DNA of 44,099 nucleotides from an uncultured Anaerolineales bacterium (GCA_937928015.1 CALFXA010000236.1:1-44099), one strand, 5' to 3'; shown: positions 22,817 to 31,747, counted from the stretch's first letter. Made by a program: numbers and translations. Notes: a model not told the origin generated them from the sequence alone.

Positions 22817-23983
22817 ATGTCCTTCCAGCTTGTGTACTACTCCCAGCAGGACCCGAAGTGGAAATCCGACATCCTCGGTTTTGGCGACCCGGGCGACACC
22901 ATCGGCTACGTCGGCTGTGCGCTGACCAGCGTGGCCATGCTGCTCAGCGGTCACGGGTACACCGAGACGCCCCAAAGCCTCAACCAGAAGCTCAAGAACG
23001 TGAACGGCTTCGCGGGCGCGGGCATCCGCTGGAGCGCGGTGGCACAGATCCATCCGCAGGTGACGCTCAAGTCGTTCATCCCCTGCTCCACCAGCGACGC
23101 CCCGCTGGCCCAGATCGACGCAGCGCTGGCGGCGGGTCAGCCTGCCATCGTCATGGTCGATAACAGTCCCGCCGCGGGCTTGCAAACCCACTGGGTGCTG
23201 CTCTACGCGCGCAAGGGTAACGACTATCTGATGCTCGACCCCTGGCCCTACCAGACCGACGTCAACAAGGAGACCTATCTCATGCCGCGCTACAGCCAGG
23301 GCAAGACCCTGCAGCGCGCGATCATGCATGTCATTTTGTACGAGAATACCGCCGCCGACGGCAGCGTCGTCACCCCGGGCGGAGACGTCACCACGCCGCC
23401 CGCTCCCACCACCACGGGACCGCAGGCGCGCGTCAAGGCCGAGGTGACCTGGGGCCTGAACGTCCGCTCCAGCGTCGATACCTCCAGCATGGCCAACGTG
23501 GTCGAGGTGGCGTCCGCGGGCTCCTTGCTGTCCCTGCTCGACTCGGACAGTGACAGCCGCGTCGGCGCGGTCAACCAGTGGCTGCGAGTGCGCACGTCCA
23601 GCGGGAAGGAAGGCTTCGCCGCTGCCTGGTATCTGGAAAGGGTGGCCGTCACGCCCGCTCCCGCCCCAACCCCGCAGCCCCAACCTGAACCTCAACCTGC
23701 CCCCGTCACCCCGCCGGCGCCGCAGCCCGAGCCGGCTCCCGCCCCGGCAACAGACTCGTCCCGCCTCAAGGTGCTGACCAAGTCCAGCGTCAAGGTCTAC
23801 GACCGCGCCTCCACCAGCGGAAAGGTCGTGTCCACCCAGGCCAAGGGCGTGACCCTGGCCTGCGTCGAGGCGGTCGAGACCGCCCGCGCCAAAGTGGGCG
23901 TGAAGGGACAGTGGCTCAACATCCGTTATGCCACGGGCAAGAAGGGCTTCGTCCAGGCCGAATTGGTGAGTGTGGCACGCTAA
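22817..23983 (+). CDS. C39-like cysteine peptidase with SH3-like repeats
   Basis: 388 residues from ATG 22817 (GAGG upstream). Residues 1-170 form a peptidase_C39_2-type papain-like domain: Cys34 in YVGCALTSVAML, His125 in QTHWVLLY, Asp141 in LMLDPW. Then come an SH3-like domain (about 205-275, VTWGLNVRSSVDTSSMANVV), a Pro/Ala/Gln linker (about 275-315), and a second SH3-like domain (about 315-388). Such SH3_3 domains bind cell-wall peptides. No signal peptide is visible at the chosen start, which is odd for a wall-directed protein; other export or a cytoplasmic role is possible. Confidence 0.85.
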   Translation: MSFQLVYYSQQDPKWKSDILGFGDPGDTIGYVGCALTSVAMLLSGHGYTETPQSLNQKLKNVNGFAGAGIRWSAVAQIHPQVTLKSFIPCSTSDAPLAQIDAALAAGQPAIVMVDNSPAAGLQTHWVLLYARKGNDYLMLDPWPYQTDVNKETYLMPRYSQGKTLQRAIMHVILYENTAADGSVVTPGGDVTTPPAPTTTGPQARVKAEVTWGLNVRSSVDTSSMANVVEVASAGSLLSLLDSDSDSRVGAVNQWLRVRTSSGKEGFAAAWYLERVAVTPAPAPTPQPQPEPQPAPVTPPAPQPEPAPAPATDSSRLKVLTKSSVKVYDRASTSGKVVSTQAKGVTLACVEAVETARAKVGVKGQWLNIRYATGKKGFVQAELVSVAR

Positions 23984-24059
23984 CCCCACAGACGAGATTC
24001 CGCTGGTGCGCGGGACCAGGCTCACGGTCCAGGCAGGCGGGATCGGAATCGGATGAGAT

Positions 24060-24503
24060 ATGACCATTGCTGACAAGACGACTCCGCTGTGGATCTGCCC
24101 GCGCTGCCGACGACGTTTCCTCACGCCGAACGTCTGGCACGCCTGCACCGAGCGCGAGCTGGACGAACATTTCACGGGCAAGCCCGTCCAGATCCGCGAA
24201 TTGTACGAGGCCTGGCTGGCCTTTGTGGAACGGCACGGCGGCCCCATCACGGTGGTGCCGCAAAAGACGCGCATCGGATTTCAGGCGCGGGCACGTTTCG
24301 CCAGCGTGGTGATCCGCCGGGGCTGGATCGATTGCAGCCTGTGGATGAATCATGCGGCGAAGCATCCGCTCTTTACGCCGGTGAAGCGCGAAACGGAACG
24401 CGAGTTCGTCTACACCTTCCGTCTGACCAACAACTCTCAAATGGACAAGGAACTGGCCGCGCTGGTGAAAGACGCGTATCGCGCCGGCCTTGAGGAGAAG
24501 TAA
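24060..24503 (+). CDS. DUF5655 domain protein with N-terminal zinc-ribbon-like motif
   Basis: 147 residues. N-terminal WICPRCRRRFLTPNVWHAC could bind zinc; the rest (ELYEAWLAFVERHGGPITVVPQKTRIGFQARARFASVVIRRGWIDCSLWM) fits DUF5655, found alone or joined to nuclease-like or DNA-related proteins. Role unknown. Its stop is 7 nt before the ATG of the GT87 gene. Confidence 0.8.
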   Translation: MTIADKTTPLWICPRCRRRFLTPNVWHACTERELDEHFTGKPVQIRELYEAWLAFVERHGGPITVVPQKTRIGFQARARFASVVIRRGWIDCSLWMNHAAKHPLFTPVKRETEREFVYTFRLTNNSQMDKELAALVKDAYRAGLEEK

Positions 24504-24510
24504 ACGAAGC

Positions 24511-25911
24511 ATGGAACAACAAGGCAAGCAACGCGCAGTAGGCATCGCCCTGACGGCCTGGATCGTCCTCTCGGTGCTGGTGGCCGCCAGCCTGTTCGCC
24601 GTCTATCGCTGGAAGGGGCCGCAGGGCTTCGACATCATCATGACCACGGGGCCGTTCTCCAAGTTCTGGTTGACCTTCCTCTCCGTGCTGATGACCTGGC
24701 TGCTGGGCGGCCTGGCGCTGGCCCTGCTGTGGACGAAGCGCATCCATGCGGGCAATCTGCTGACCTGGGCGGGCTTCTACATCGTCTCGATTCTGTTCCT
24801 GAACCTGATGCGCGAACGCCTGCAATACGGCGACCTGACTTCCTACATCCTCGGCGCAAACAACCTCGCCAACGGCGAACCGTTCGACCGCCTGTACATT
24901 TACCCGCCCTTCTTCGCGATGATCCTCAAGCCGCTGGTGCCGTTCGGCGAGGACGCATTCCTGCACGTGATGTGGGCGGCCAACCTGTTCGGGCTGATGG
25001 CGTTCTACTTCCTGCTGCATCGCGTGCTCGAACAATACGGATATTCGCCGCGCATGGCCGCGCTGGCCGTGACCGTGTTCATGGTGGCGAACGTAGCCAT
25101 GATCCGCACGATGTACTACATGCAGGTCAACCTGCACGTGTTGAATTTGATCTTCCTCAGCATCCTGCTGCATCCGCGTTCGCGCATGCTCTCCGCGCTG
25201 GCGCTGGCACTGGCGGTACACCTCAAGGCCTCGCCGCTGGTGCTGGCCCTGCCCTTCCTGCTCGAACGCGACTGGCGCTGGATGGCCTGGCTGACTTTCT
25301 TCGGATTCTTCATCTTCGGCGTGACGCTCATGGCCGACGGCTGGCAGCCCTACCAGAGTTATCTCTACAACCTGGGCCTGCTCAACGTCCCGCACGGACT
25401 CAACTTCCGCGAGACCTCATTCGACTCGTTCTTCTGGGCCATCGTGCAATTGCTCAAACTGGATTACAACTTTGCGCGCATCCCGATCTACATTTCCAAG
25501 GTCCTGCTCGGGCTGGGGACTCTGGCTGTGCTGGCCCAAAGCGTGCGAAAACGCACCTTCCACCAGGGCGAGCGCGCCAACCTGCTGAACGCCATCCCGC
25601 CGCTGCTGGTGCTGATGAACATGTACTCGCCGCTGGTATGGGAGCATCACGGCGTGTTCCTCGCGCTGGCTGTTTTCGCGCTGATGCGGGTCCTGTCCAC
25701 GCCCGCCGAGTGGACCTGGTTCGGAGTCTTCTACTTCATCCAGTTCCTGATCCCCACCTTTGACTTCTTCCCGTGGTCGTACGTGCGCATGCTCACGCCC
25801 CTGCTACTGTTGTGGATGCTGTGGCGCGCCACAACCCGTTCCACGGGCGAGTCGGACTGGTTCCGCCGCGCCAATCAGTGGCTGAATGAGCTACCCGCGC
25901 TGCCTGCGTAA
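24511..25911 (+). CDS. GT87-type polyprenyl-phosphate-mannose-dependent mannosyltransferase-like membrane protein
   Basis: 466 residues from ATG 24511; an in-frame TTG at 24490 would add seven residues. About ten transmembrane helices. The segment YGDLTSYILGANNLANGEPFDRLYIYPPFFAMILKPLVPFG carries the acidic residue after TM helices and the Y-x-Y-P-P motif of GT87/DUF2029 glycosyltransferases, which use lipid-linked sugars outside the membrane. Acceptor unknown. Co-directional with two small membrane proteins. Confidence 0.85.
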   Translation: MEQQGKQRAVGIALTAWIVLSVLVAASLFAVYRWKGPQGFDIIMTTGPFSKFWLTFLSVLMTWLLGGLALALLWTKRIHAGNLLTWAGFYIVSILFLNLMRERLQYGDLTSYILGANNLANGEPFDRLYIYPPFFAMILKPLVPFGEDAFLHVMWAANLFGLMAFYFLLHRVLEQYGYSPRMAALAVTVFMVANVAMIRTMYYMQVNLHVLNLIFLSILLHPRSRMLSALALALAVHLKASPLVLALPFLLERDWRWMAWLTFFGFFIFGVTLMADGWQPYQSYLYNLGLLNVPHGLNFRETSFDSFFWAIVQLLKLDYNFARIPIYISKVLLGLGTLAVLAQSVRKRTFHQGERANLLNAIPPLLVLMNMYSPLVWEHHGVFLALAVFALMRVLSTPAEWTWFGVFYFIQFLIPTFDFFPWSYVRMLTPLLLLWMLWRATTRSTGESDWFRRANQWLNELPALPA

Positions 25912-25937
25912 CCGACCTGTCCCCGAGCCGAGGTCTT

Positions 25938-26654
25938 ATGCGTTTCCTTGAAAACTTCGTCCTCGACACTCCCTATCTGTTCCTGAAGAAGATCCCCTAC
26001 GCGTGGTTCTTCGCGGTCATCTTTGCGACCTGGGCTCCGCTGGTGGCGGGGATGTTGGTGCTCCTCGTCGCGCTGGGACTGCTCTTCATGGCTTTGCAGC
26101 AGCACTTCTGGGAGGCAAAGATCCATCGTGAGTTTCAAAAGGAAGGCACGGCGTATCGCGTCCAGCCGCGCATGCCGCTCAGACTCCAGGTCCGCAATGT
26201 GGCGCTGGTGCTGGCAGGCAGCCTCGTGCTGGCGTTCCTGCTCGGCGGCCGCCTGAACATGACGGGCCTGCAATGGTTCCTGATGGCCTCGGGCTTGATG
26301 TTCCTGTACCGCGATGCGTTGATCTTTGGTGCGACGGCCGTGTACCTGGTCACCCCGCGCGGGATCGGCGTGCGTTACACCCCGGGCCACGTGGACTATC
26401 GGCTGTTCTGCCGCTACACCGAGATCAACTACGTGACGCGCGTCGGCGCGGGCGATAAATTACCCACCCACACGTCCGTGCTCAGCCCCATGCGCGGACA
26501 AAAAGAGGGCATCCTGCTGACGGCCAAACTCATGGACGGTTTTTCGAGTGAACTGGGTCAGGTCTTGCTCACCCCCGATGACCCCGAAGCCTTCCTGGCG
26601 CAGATCCCCGCTACGTTGCTCCAGGAAATGGGACACGGGCGGGAAGTAAAGTAA
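25938..26654 (+). CDS. Membrane protein, unknown function
   Basis: 238 residues. An amphipathic N-terminus (MRFLENFVLDTPYLFLKKIPYAWFF) leads into TM segments at about 22-52, 85-103 and 110-135, followed by a soluble domain of about 100 residues (GIGVRYTPGHVDYRLFCRYTEINYVTRV) that could be PH-like. Not recognised. The ATG is 26 nt after the GT87 stop, so it probably belongs to that operon. Confidence 0.75.
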   Translation: MRFLENFVLDTPYLFLKKIPYAWFFAVIFATWAPLVAGMLVLLVALGLLFMALQQHFWEAKIHREFQKEGTAYRVQPRMPLRLQVRNVALVLAGSLVLAFLLGGRLNMTGLQWFLMASGLMFLYRDALIFGATAVYLVTPRGIGVRYTPGHVDYRLFCRYTEINYVTRVGAGDKLPTHTSVLSPMRGQKEGILLTAKLMDGFSSELGQVLLTPDDPEAFLAQIPATLLQEMGHGREVK

Positions 26655-26675
26655 TCCAAAATCAAGGAGGTACTT

Positions 26676-27023
26676 TTGAGATCAAGTCATGATGCATTAC
26701 GAGGGTGGGTAATTATGTTTGTCATTATGGGAACACTCGTATTGACGTTTCCTGTGATCAAAGATAATCCTGTCCTGGCTAAACTTTTCCCCTACATCTT
26801 GATCCTGATTGGTATTGCAGTTCTCATTACTGTGGCTGTCACAGCTGAAAAATATAAAGACATTTCCGATTTCGAGAAAACGCAATTCATGGGAAAAGAC
26901 ACAAATGGCAAACAAGTTCGTTCACTGATTTATGGCGTCGGAACAGTTGGTTGCATGTCTATTGTAGTGGGTGGGTTTATGATTCTTTTAGTCGGATTTA
27001 CGATTGCATCTTTGGGGAAGTGA
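26676..27023 (+). CDS. AT-rich small membrane protein, TTG start
   Basis: 115 residues. The start is TTG 26676, fixed by a perfect AAGGAGG at 26664-26670, five nucleotides upstream. Three hydrophobic segments (about 11-29, 38-57, 87-113). AT-richer than the neighbours. No family recognised. Its last 26 nt overlap the 3' end of the convergent glycosyltransferase gene, unusual for convergent genes. Confidence 0.7.
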   Translation: MRSSHDALRGWVIMFVIMGTLVLTFPVIKDNPVLAKLFPYILILIGIAVLITVAVTAEKYKDISDFEKTQFMGKDTNGKQVRSLIYGVGTVGCMSIVVGGFMILLVGFTIASLGK

Positions 27024-28107
27024 TTTCATTCACCGCCCGCACGAAGGTCTCAACCATTTTCTCCAGGTTGATCTCCTCGTTGACGATGCGGTAGGATTCC
27101 GCGCCCATCGCGCGCAAGCGCGCAGGGTCGGAGAGCGCATCCTGCAATGTGGCGAGCAGCGCGGCGAAATCATCGGGGGGAATCTGCCAGCCGTTGCCCG
27201 CGCGGACCAGGTCATCCTGCGTGCCGTCGCCTTGCGCGACGATGACGGGCAGCCCGTGACTCATCGCCTCCTGGACGGCCAGTCCGCCCGTGCCTGGCAG
27301 GACGAACAGGTCGGCTTCCGCGAAATAAGGCTTCAACTCATCCCCATGTTTGGCCCCGGCAAACAGCACAGACGGATACACCTCGCGCGCCAACGCTTCG
27401 AGCGCCGCACGCTCGGGCCCATCTCCGATGATGACCAGACGCGGTTGCGGGTCGAGTTGGGCGCAGGCGCGGAGTAATAAGTCAACGCGTTTTCGGGATT
27501 GCAGGCGGCCGACAAAAAGTAAAGATGGTGGAGTTTGGAAAGTGGAAAGTGGGCGTATGGGAGGTCGGGTAGGGCGCGGGGAGACGGAGTTGTGGGCGAC
27601 GAAGATTTTTTCGCGCGGAAAGCCGAGGGCGGCATATTCGTCCGCGCCGCGCTGACTGTAAGCCAGCAGGCCGTCGAACTGGCGCAGGAAGGCGAGTCGG
27701 CGCATTTGGCGGAATCCGCTCAACGGTCCGGAGAGAGGCGGGGAGCCGAGTCCCCAACCGAGGACGGGGCGTCCACGCTGACGCATCCACTTCACCGCGG
27801 CGGGCGTGGCGAGATAACGCGGGTTGGCCTCCACGATCAGCGCGTCGGGGTTGGTCTTCTCCAGCCAATCGACGAATCCGCGTTGATAACAAAGATAGAG
27901 CGGGCCAGAGAAGAAATGGACGTTTTGCGCGGGCGTAAACTGCGCAATGCGCGGCTCTCCGCTGGCGATGCTCTCCTCAGGACGCGGCTGGCCTGCAAAC
28001 AGAGTCAAGCCGCCGTCGCAGGCCTCGGCCAGCAGGTCGAAGAACGGGACGCGGTAACTCGGCAGGACACGTTGTTGCAGGGCCAAGCGACCGGGAAAAC
28101 GATTCAT
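26998..28107 (-). CDS. Glycosyltransferase family 4 (GT-B fold)
   Basis: 369 residues from ATG 28107, which overlaps the stop of the preceding gene (ATGA). C-terminal GT4 signature: LLFVGRLQSRKRVDLLLRA, LVIIGDGPERAALEALA, and the nucleotide-sugar-binding ADLFVLPGTGGLAVQEAMSHGLPVI with the conserved Glu. N-terminal domain VLPSYRVPFFDLLAEA fits acceptor binding. Between the two domains a Pro-rich stretch (RPTRPPIRPLSTFQTPPS) looks like a repeat read in frame. Last gene of a four-gene glycosylation operon. Confidence 0.9.
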   Translation of the reverse strand: MNRFPGRLALQQRVLPSYRVPFFDLLAEACDGGLTLFAGQPRPEESIASGEPRIAQFTPAQNVHFFSGPLYLCYQRGFVDWLEKTNPDALIVEANPRYLATPAAVKWMRQRGRPVLGWGLGSPPLSGPLSGFRQMRRLAFLRQFDGLLAYSQRGADEYAALGFPREKIFVAHNSVSPRPTRPPIRPLSTFQTPPSLLFVGRLQSRKRVDLLLRACAQLDPQPRLVIIGDGPERAALEALAREVYPSVLFAGAKHGDELKPYFAEADLFVLPGTGGLAVQEAMSHGLPVIVAQGDGTQDDLVRAGNGWQIPPDDFAALLATLQDALSDPARLRAMGAESYRIVNEEINLEKMVETFVRAVNEITSPKMQS

Positions 28108-29582
28108 GGCAGGAAGGCGCAGCGCGCAAAGAGGATGGCGTACGAGTCGCGGTATTGCTGGCACCACTCATTGGAAGCGGACACGGCCTCGATCAGCGGA
28201 GCCTGGGAGGCGGTGGACAGCAACAGCAGGTTGACATCTGCCCGCGCCAAGATGAAATCCCAACCGGGTTCGGCGTTGCTGATGCTGACGTACTGGCTCC
28301 ATTGCTCGGGCGGATAACTGTACATGCGCGTGTCGATGGAAACCGGGCGCGACGGCAGGGCAAAGTTGAGATAGGAACCAAAGGCGTAGTCGTTCCACAG
28401 GTTGCCGCGCAGGTTGGGATGAGACTTGAGCCAGGTGACGGCGGCGGTGGGGGTGGTGGTCTGTTCGTAGAGCGGCGGGGCCGACTCCCACCAGCTATCG
28501 CGCAGGCCAGGCAGGAAGAGCAACGAAAGCAGCAGGACCAACTGCGCTAGCGCGATGTTGAGGCGGGCGTTGATCTTTTCGACGGGACGGTCGAGCAGAC
28601 GGTTGGTCCACTCGGAGAGCAGGTCCGCGCTGAAGAGCGCCAACAGGAACAGGAACCAGATGACGTAGCGTGTGCCTGAGAGCGCCAGCCAGCCGAATCC
28701 CAGGAACCAGATCCATTCCAGGCGGGACAGTTTACGCGGCGAAAAAGCCACCAGCGCGGGGAAAAGCAGCAGCCAGCCGAAGAAGAGATTCATCTGCCAA
28801 CCCAGCTTGCTGGGCGGGGTCCACTCCACGCTGAAGAGTTGGTCGGAGGGCGATTGCAGGATGAAGGTCAGATAGCCCCACACGCCGAAGCCATGCGGGT
28901 TGAGCAATGTGGCGATCAGCGTGGCCACGAACGCGAGGAGCAACGGCTTGCGCGCACCCGACCCGAAGGCCAGCGCCGCGCCCGCCAATACCAACGGCAG
29001 GATGAACGATCCGTGCAGATTGACCCATAACAGTGTGATGACAGGCAGCAGCCAGAGCGTTTTGTTCTGTCCATTCTGCCAGCGATACAAGACCCACAGG
29101 CAGGCCACGAACAGCGGATAGACGAACAACTGCGGACGCATGGCCCAGTTGTTCGATCCCGCCAGACCGAGCAGCAGCGTGAGGATCGTCGCAAGGCGCG
29201 GCCCCGAGGCTTCGCGGATCATGCGCCAGGTCAAACCGTAGGCCAGGGACAGCAGCAGACCGCGCAACAGGAAGGTCAGCCCGGCACCGCCCAAAGCATA
29301 GACCAGCCAGAAGATGAGTCCCGCCAGCCACTGCTGATAAAAGATGGGCTGTCCCATGCGGGTCCAACTCATCAGGTCCACGGCGGGTACGGCTCCGCTC
29401 TTGAGGATGTCCTGCCCAAGGCGCAGATACCACCAATAATCCTGCGCGGGAATCGACATCAAGAACGAGAGTCCCAACAGCGGCAGCAGCGCCAGGCTGA
29501 GCCAGAGCAGATCGTAACTACGCGCGTCGCGCGAATCAGGGTTGGACATGAGGAGCGGGCCAAGCCGGGGATTTGTGGACAT
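28104..29582 (-). CDS. Polytopic membrane protein, glycosyltransferase GT-C-like
   Basis: 492 residues if the ATG at 29582 is used (GGAAG upstream); an internal ATG at 29549 gives 481. The first overlaps the upstream gene by 47 nt, the second by 14. About ten TM helices; the first external loop holds IPAQDYWWYLRLGQDILKSGAVPAVDLMSW, the D-x-x-W type acidic loop of membrane glycosyltransferases, and the conserved AMRPQLF and WVNLHGSF segments follow. The C-terminal 100 residues (AAVTWLKSHPNLRGNLWNDYAFGSYLNF) form an external domain. Related proteins are usually left as hypothetical. Confidence 0.8.
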   Translation of the reverse strand: MSTNPRLGPLLMSNPDSRDARSYDLLWLSLALLPLLGLSFLMSIPAQDYWWYLRLGQDILKSGAVPAVDLMSWTRMGQPIFYQQWLAGLIFWLVYALGGAGLTFLLRGLLLSLAYGLTWRMIREASGPRLATILTLLLGLAGSNNWAMRPQLFVYPLFVACLWVLYRWQNGQNKTLWLLPVITLLWVNLHGSFILPLVLAGAALAFGSGARKPLLLAFVATLIATLLNPHGFGVWGYLTFILQSPSDQLFSVEWTPPSKLGWQMNLFFGWLLLFPALVAFSPRKLSRLEWIWFLGFGWLALSGTRYVIWFLFLLALFSADLLSEWTNRLLDRPVEKINARLNIALAQLVLLLSLLFLPGLRDSWWESAPPLYEQTTTPTAAVTWLKSHPNLRGNLWNDYAFGSYLNFALPSRPVSIDTRMYSYPPEQWSQYVSISNAEPGWDFILARADVNLLLLSTASQAPLIEAVSASNEWCQQYRDSYAILFARCAFLP

Positions 29583-29967
29583 GCACGATCTTCCACGTGC
29601 CGTTCAATTTGACGATGACGCGGCTTTCGTTGTGTGCCGCCACCTTGACGCCTTCGGGTGTGGCGGTGCTGATCAGCAAGGTGTAACTGACAACCGCCGT
29701 ATCGCCGTAGCGTTGGATGTGCAGGTTGGACAGGTCAAAGCGGGTGGACGCCTTCTCGCCCCTGCCCTCCGCACCAAAGACCGAGCCGCGTGCGGCGTTG
29801 GCAGTCATCATGAACTCGTGAAAGGGGACGCCATCCAGGCGGTGTGGCGTGACCCACCATTCGTAGAGCGTCAGGTCTTCGGCGGTGGTGTCGCGATAAG
29901 CGGCCAGGTCGTTCTCCTGGACCGCTCGCAGGTGTCGCAGCAGAAACTCGCGAATCTCTTCGTCCAT
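29536..29967 (-). CDS. NTF2-like (SnoaL/CaMKII-association-type) protein
   Basis: 143 residues from ATG 29967, which overlaps the stop of the upstream glycosyltransferase by 1 nt. MDEEIREFLLRHLRAVQENDLAAYRDTTAEDLTLYEWWVTPHRLDGVPFHEFMM matches NTF2-like association domains, with TWKIVHVHKS at the end as usual. It binds small ligands or oligomerises; no catalytic residues can be named. Its place inside a glycosyltransferase operon is unexplained. Confidence 0.85.
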   Translation of the reverse strand: MDEEIREFLLRHLRAVQENDLAAYRDTTAEDLTLYEWWVTPHRLDGVPFHEFMMTANAARGSVFGAEGRGEKASTRFDLSNLHIQRYGDTAVVSYTLLISTATPEGVKVAAHNESRVIVKLNGTWKIVHVHKSPAWPAPHVQP

Positions 29968-30980
29968 CAATCCTCCAATAGGGCTTTGAGATATTGGTCG
30001 ACCATCGTGTCGAGTCCCAGCGTGGATTCGGCCCGGGCACGTGCGGCCCGTCGGAAGCGCTGCGGGTCGCGCAGAATTTCGGCGGCGGCGGCGGCCAGCG
30101 CGGGAACGGCGGGCGGCTCGATCTTCCACGGGTCGCCGCCATAGGGAGCAATACGGCCCGAGTCGCCGAGTACCAATTCGTTGAGCGCGCCCGTGTCGAA
30201 GGCAGCCACAGGCAGACCACAGGCCATCGCCTCGATGACGGAATTCGGGCAGGCGGGGTTCAGGTCCGCGGAGAAGAACAGATGCGCCGAGCGGTCGATC
30301 TCAGGGATGCGCTCGCGCGGCACGCTGCCGACCCAGTTGATTCTGACGCGGCTTCGCGCATCCACCCGTGTGCGGATCTCGTCCGTGGCCTGGCCCACCA
30401 CCATCAGCTCCATCGGAAAGCCGTGCTGCTCCTGAAGTGATTCGGCCAGCGCCAGGGCATTATCGAGACCCATGTCGTAGCCGCCGCCCAGGTTGGCTTC
30501 GACGAGCAACAGCCGATACGGTGGGTAGGGCGGAACATCCTGTCCGGCGGGCGAATACACGTTCAAATCCACGCCGTTGTGGATGGTGACGGACGGGATG
30601 CGCGGCTTGCCGTACCAATCCTCCCACCAGCGGCGGGAGAACTCGCTTTGATAGATGATCTTGCTGGCCAGGTTGGCGCGGATGAAGGACAACACGAAGT
30701 TACCGTATTCCGCGCGCAGGAAGTGTTTGAGTCCCGTGCGGCGGCGGCGATGCACCCAGTTGATGCCGTCCAGGCGCTGGACGATCCGTCTGCCGCGGCG
30801 GCGGGCCCGCCATAACGGAATCAGGTGTCGGGTCCCGGCGATGACGAGGGTGGCATCCACCGGGGCGGAGAGGTCGTAGGTCACGTCCACGCCGCGGGCG
30901 CGCAGTCCAGCCTCGAACTTGAGTCGGAAGGAGGCCATGCCACCCGCCTCGACGCGGGGTGTGATGCAGATGTGGGTCAT
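29967..30980 (-). CDS. Glycosyltransferase family 4
   Basis: 337 residues. N-terminal THICITPRVEAGGMASFRLKFEAGLRARGVDVTYDL is a typical acceptor-domain start; IYQSEFSRRWWEDWYG and VTIHNGVDLNVYSP mark the hinge; the donor domain has SAHLFFSADLNPACPNSVIEAMACGLPVAAFDTGALNELV with the catalytic-site Glu. First gene of the glycosylation operon. TATAAT ends 6 nt before its ATG. Confidence 0.92.
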   Translation of the reverse strand: MTHICITPRVEAGGMASFRLKFEAGLRARGVDVTYDLSAPVDATLVIAGTRHLIPLWRARRRGRRIVQRLDGINWVHRRRRTGLKHFLRAEYGNFVLSFIRANLASKIIYQSEFSRRWWEDWYGKPRIPSVTIHNGVDLNVYSPAGQDVPPYPPYRLLLVEANLGGGYDMGLDNALALAESLQEQHGFPMELMVVGQATDEIRTRVDARSRVRINWVGSVPRERIPEIDRSAHLFFSADLNPACPNSVIEAMACGLPVAAFDTGALNELVLGDSGRIAPYGGDPWKIEPPAVPALAAAAAEILRDPQRFRRAARARAESTLGLDTMVDQYLKALLED

Positions 30981-30986
30981 GTCGTG

Positions 30987-30992
30987 ATTATA
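30987..30992 (-). promoter_or_regulatory. -10 box of the GT4 operon, leaderless geometry
   Basis: TATAAT on the - strand, ending exactly 6 nt before ATG 30980. No ribosome site is present between them. Confidence 0.65.
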
Positions 30993-31094
30993 CCCGCAGG
31001 GTCATGGCGGGCTCATCCATGATTCGAACTTGGGAGTCTCTGCCGTGCCATGACAATTATGGTATCCTTGGCGCATCTCATTTGGGAGTCGTCC

Positions 31095-31736
31095 ATGTAC
31101 GTAGCCATCGAAGGTGTCATCGGTGTGGGAAAGACCACGCTGGCGCGTTTGCTCCAGCCGCGTTTCGACGCAGACCTGTTGCTGGAGATCTTCGAGGAGA
31201 ATCCGTTCCTCTCCGATTTTTACGCCGACCGTCAGCGCTATGCCTTCCAGACCCAGATATTCTTCCTGCTCAGCCGCTATCGCCAACAGAACAGTACCGT
31301 GCCGAACATCCTCAGCGCAGGCAAGAGTCTGTTGGCCGATTACACCTTTGCCAAGGACGCGCTCTTTGCGCGCATCAACCTGAGCGGCGACGAATTGACC
31401 ATGTATTACAAGGTGCATGAGGCGCTGGGCGAGAAGATTCCCAAGCCCGACCTGGTGGTGTACCTGCAAGCCAGCACCAACGCGCTGATGCAGCGCATCG
31501 CCTTCCGCGACCGCCCCTACGAGCGCCAGATGGAACGCGACTACATCGACGAGTTGAACCGCACCTACGATGACTTCTTCTCGAAGCCATTCGACCACAC
31601 CCCCGTGTTGACCATCAACACCAACAACCTGAATATCATCCAGAACACCGAACATCTCGACTATATCGAGAACCGCATCCGCGAAAGCCTGGGCCTGCTC
31701 CCGTTCCAGCCGAGCCTGCCGCTGGCGGAAGCCTGA
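31095..31736 (+). CDS. Deoxynucleoside kinase
   Basis: 213 residues from ATG 31095 (GGGAG upstream). P-loop GVIGVGKTT near the N-terminus, EENPFLSDFYADRQRYAFQTQIFFLLSRYRQQ, the DRS-like position as ADYTFAKDALFA, and the LID-type RDRPYERQMERDYIDELNRTYDDFF are all characteristic of the dNK/dGK/dCK family. It phosphorylates deoxynucleosides for salvage. The next gene follows after 11 nt. Confidence 0.92.
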   Translation: MYVAIEGVIGVGKTTLARLLQPRFDADLLLEIFEENPFLSDFYADRQRYAFQTQIFFLLSRYRQQNSTVPNILSAGKSLLADYTFAKDALFARINLSGDELTMYYKVHEALGEKIPKPDLVVYLQASTNALMQRIAFRDRPYERQMERDYIDELNRTYDDFFSKPFDHTPVLTINTNNLNIIQNTEHLDYIENRIRESLGLLPFQPSLPLAEA

Positions 31737-31747
31737 GAGGACCGACC

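Noticed and set aside
22802..24274. 490-residue - strand open frame opposite the C39 and DUF5655 genes
   Set aside because: Low-complexity Gly/Arg/His sequence with no motif; the + strand genes carry clear catalytic motifs.
24373..25395. 340-residue - strand frame opposite the GT87 gene
   Set aside because: Gln/Glu/His-rich antisense sequence without a fold; the GT87 frame is supported by transmembrane pattern.
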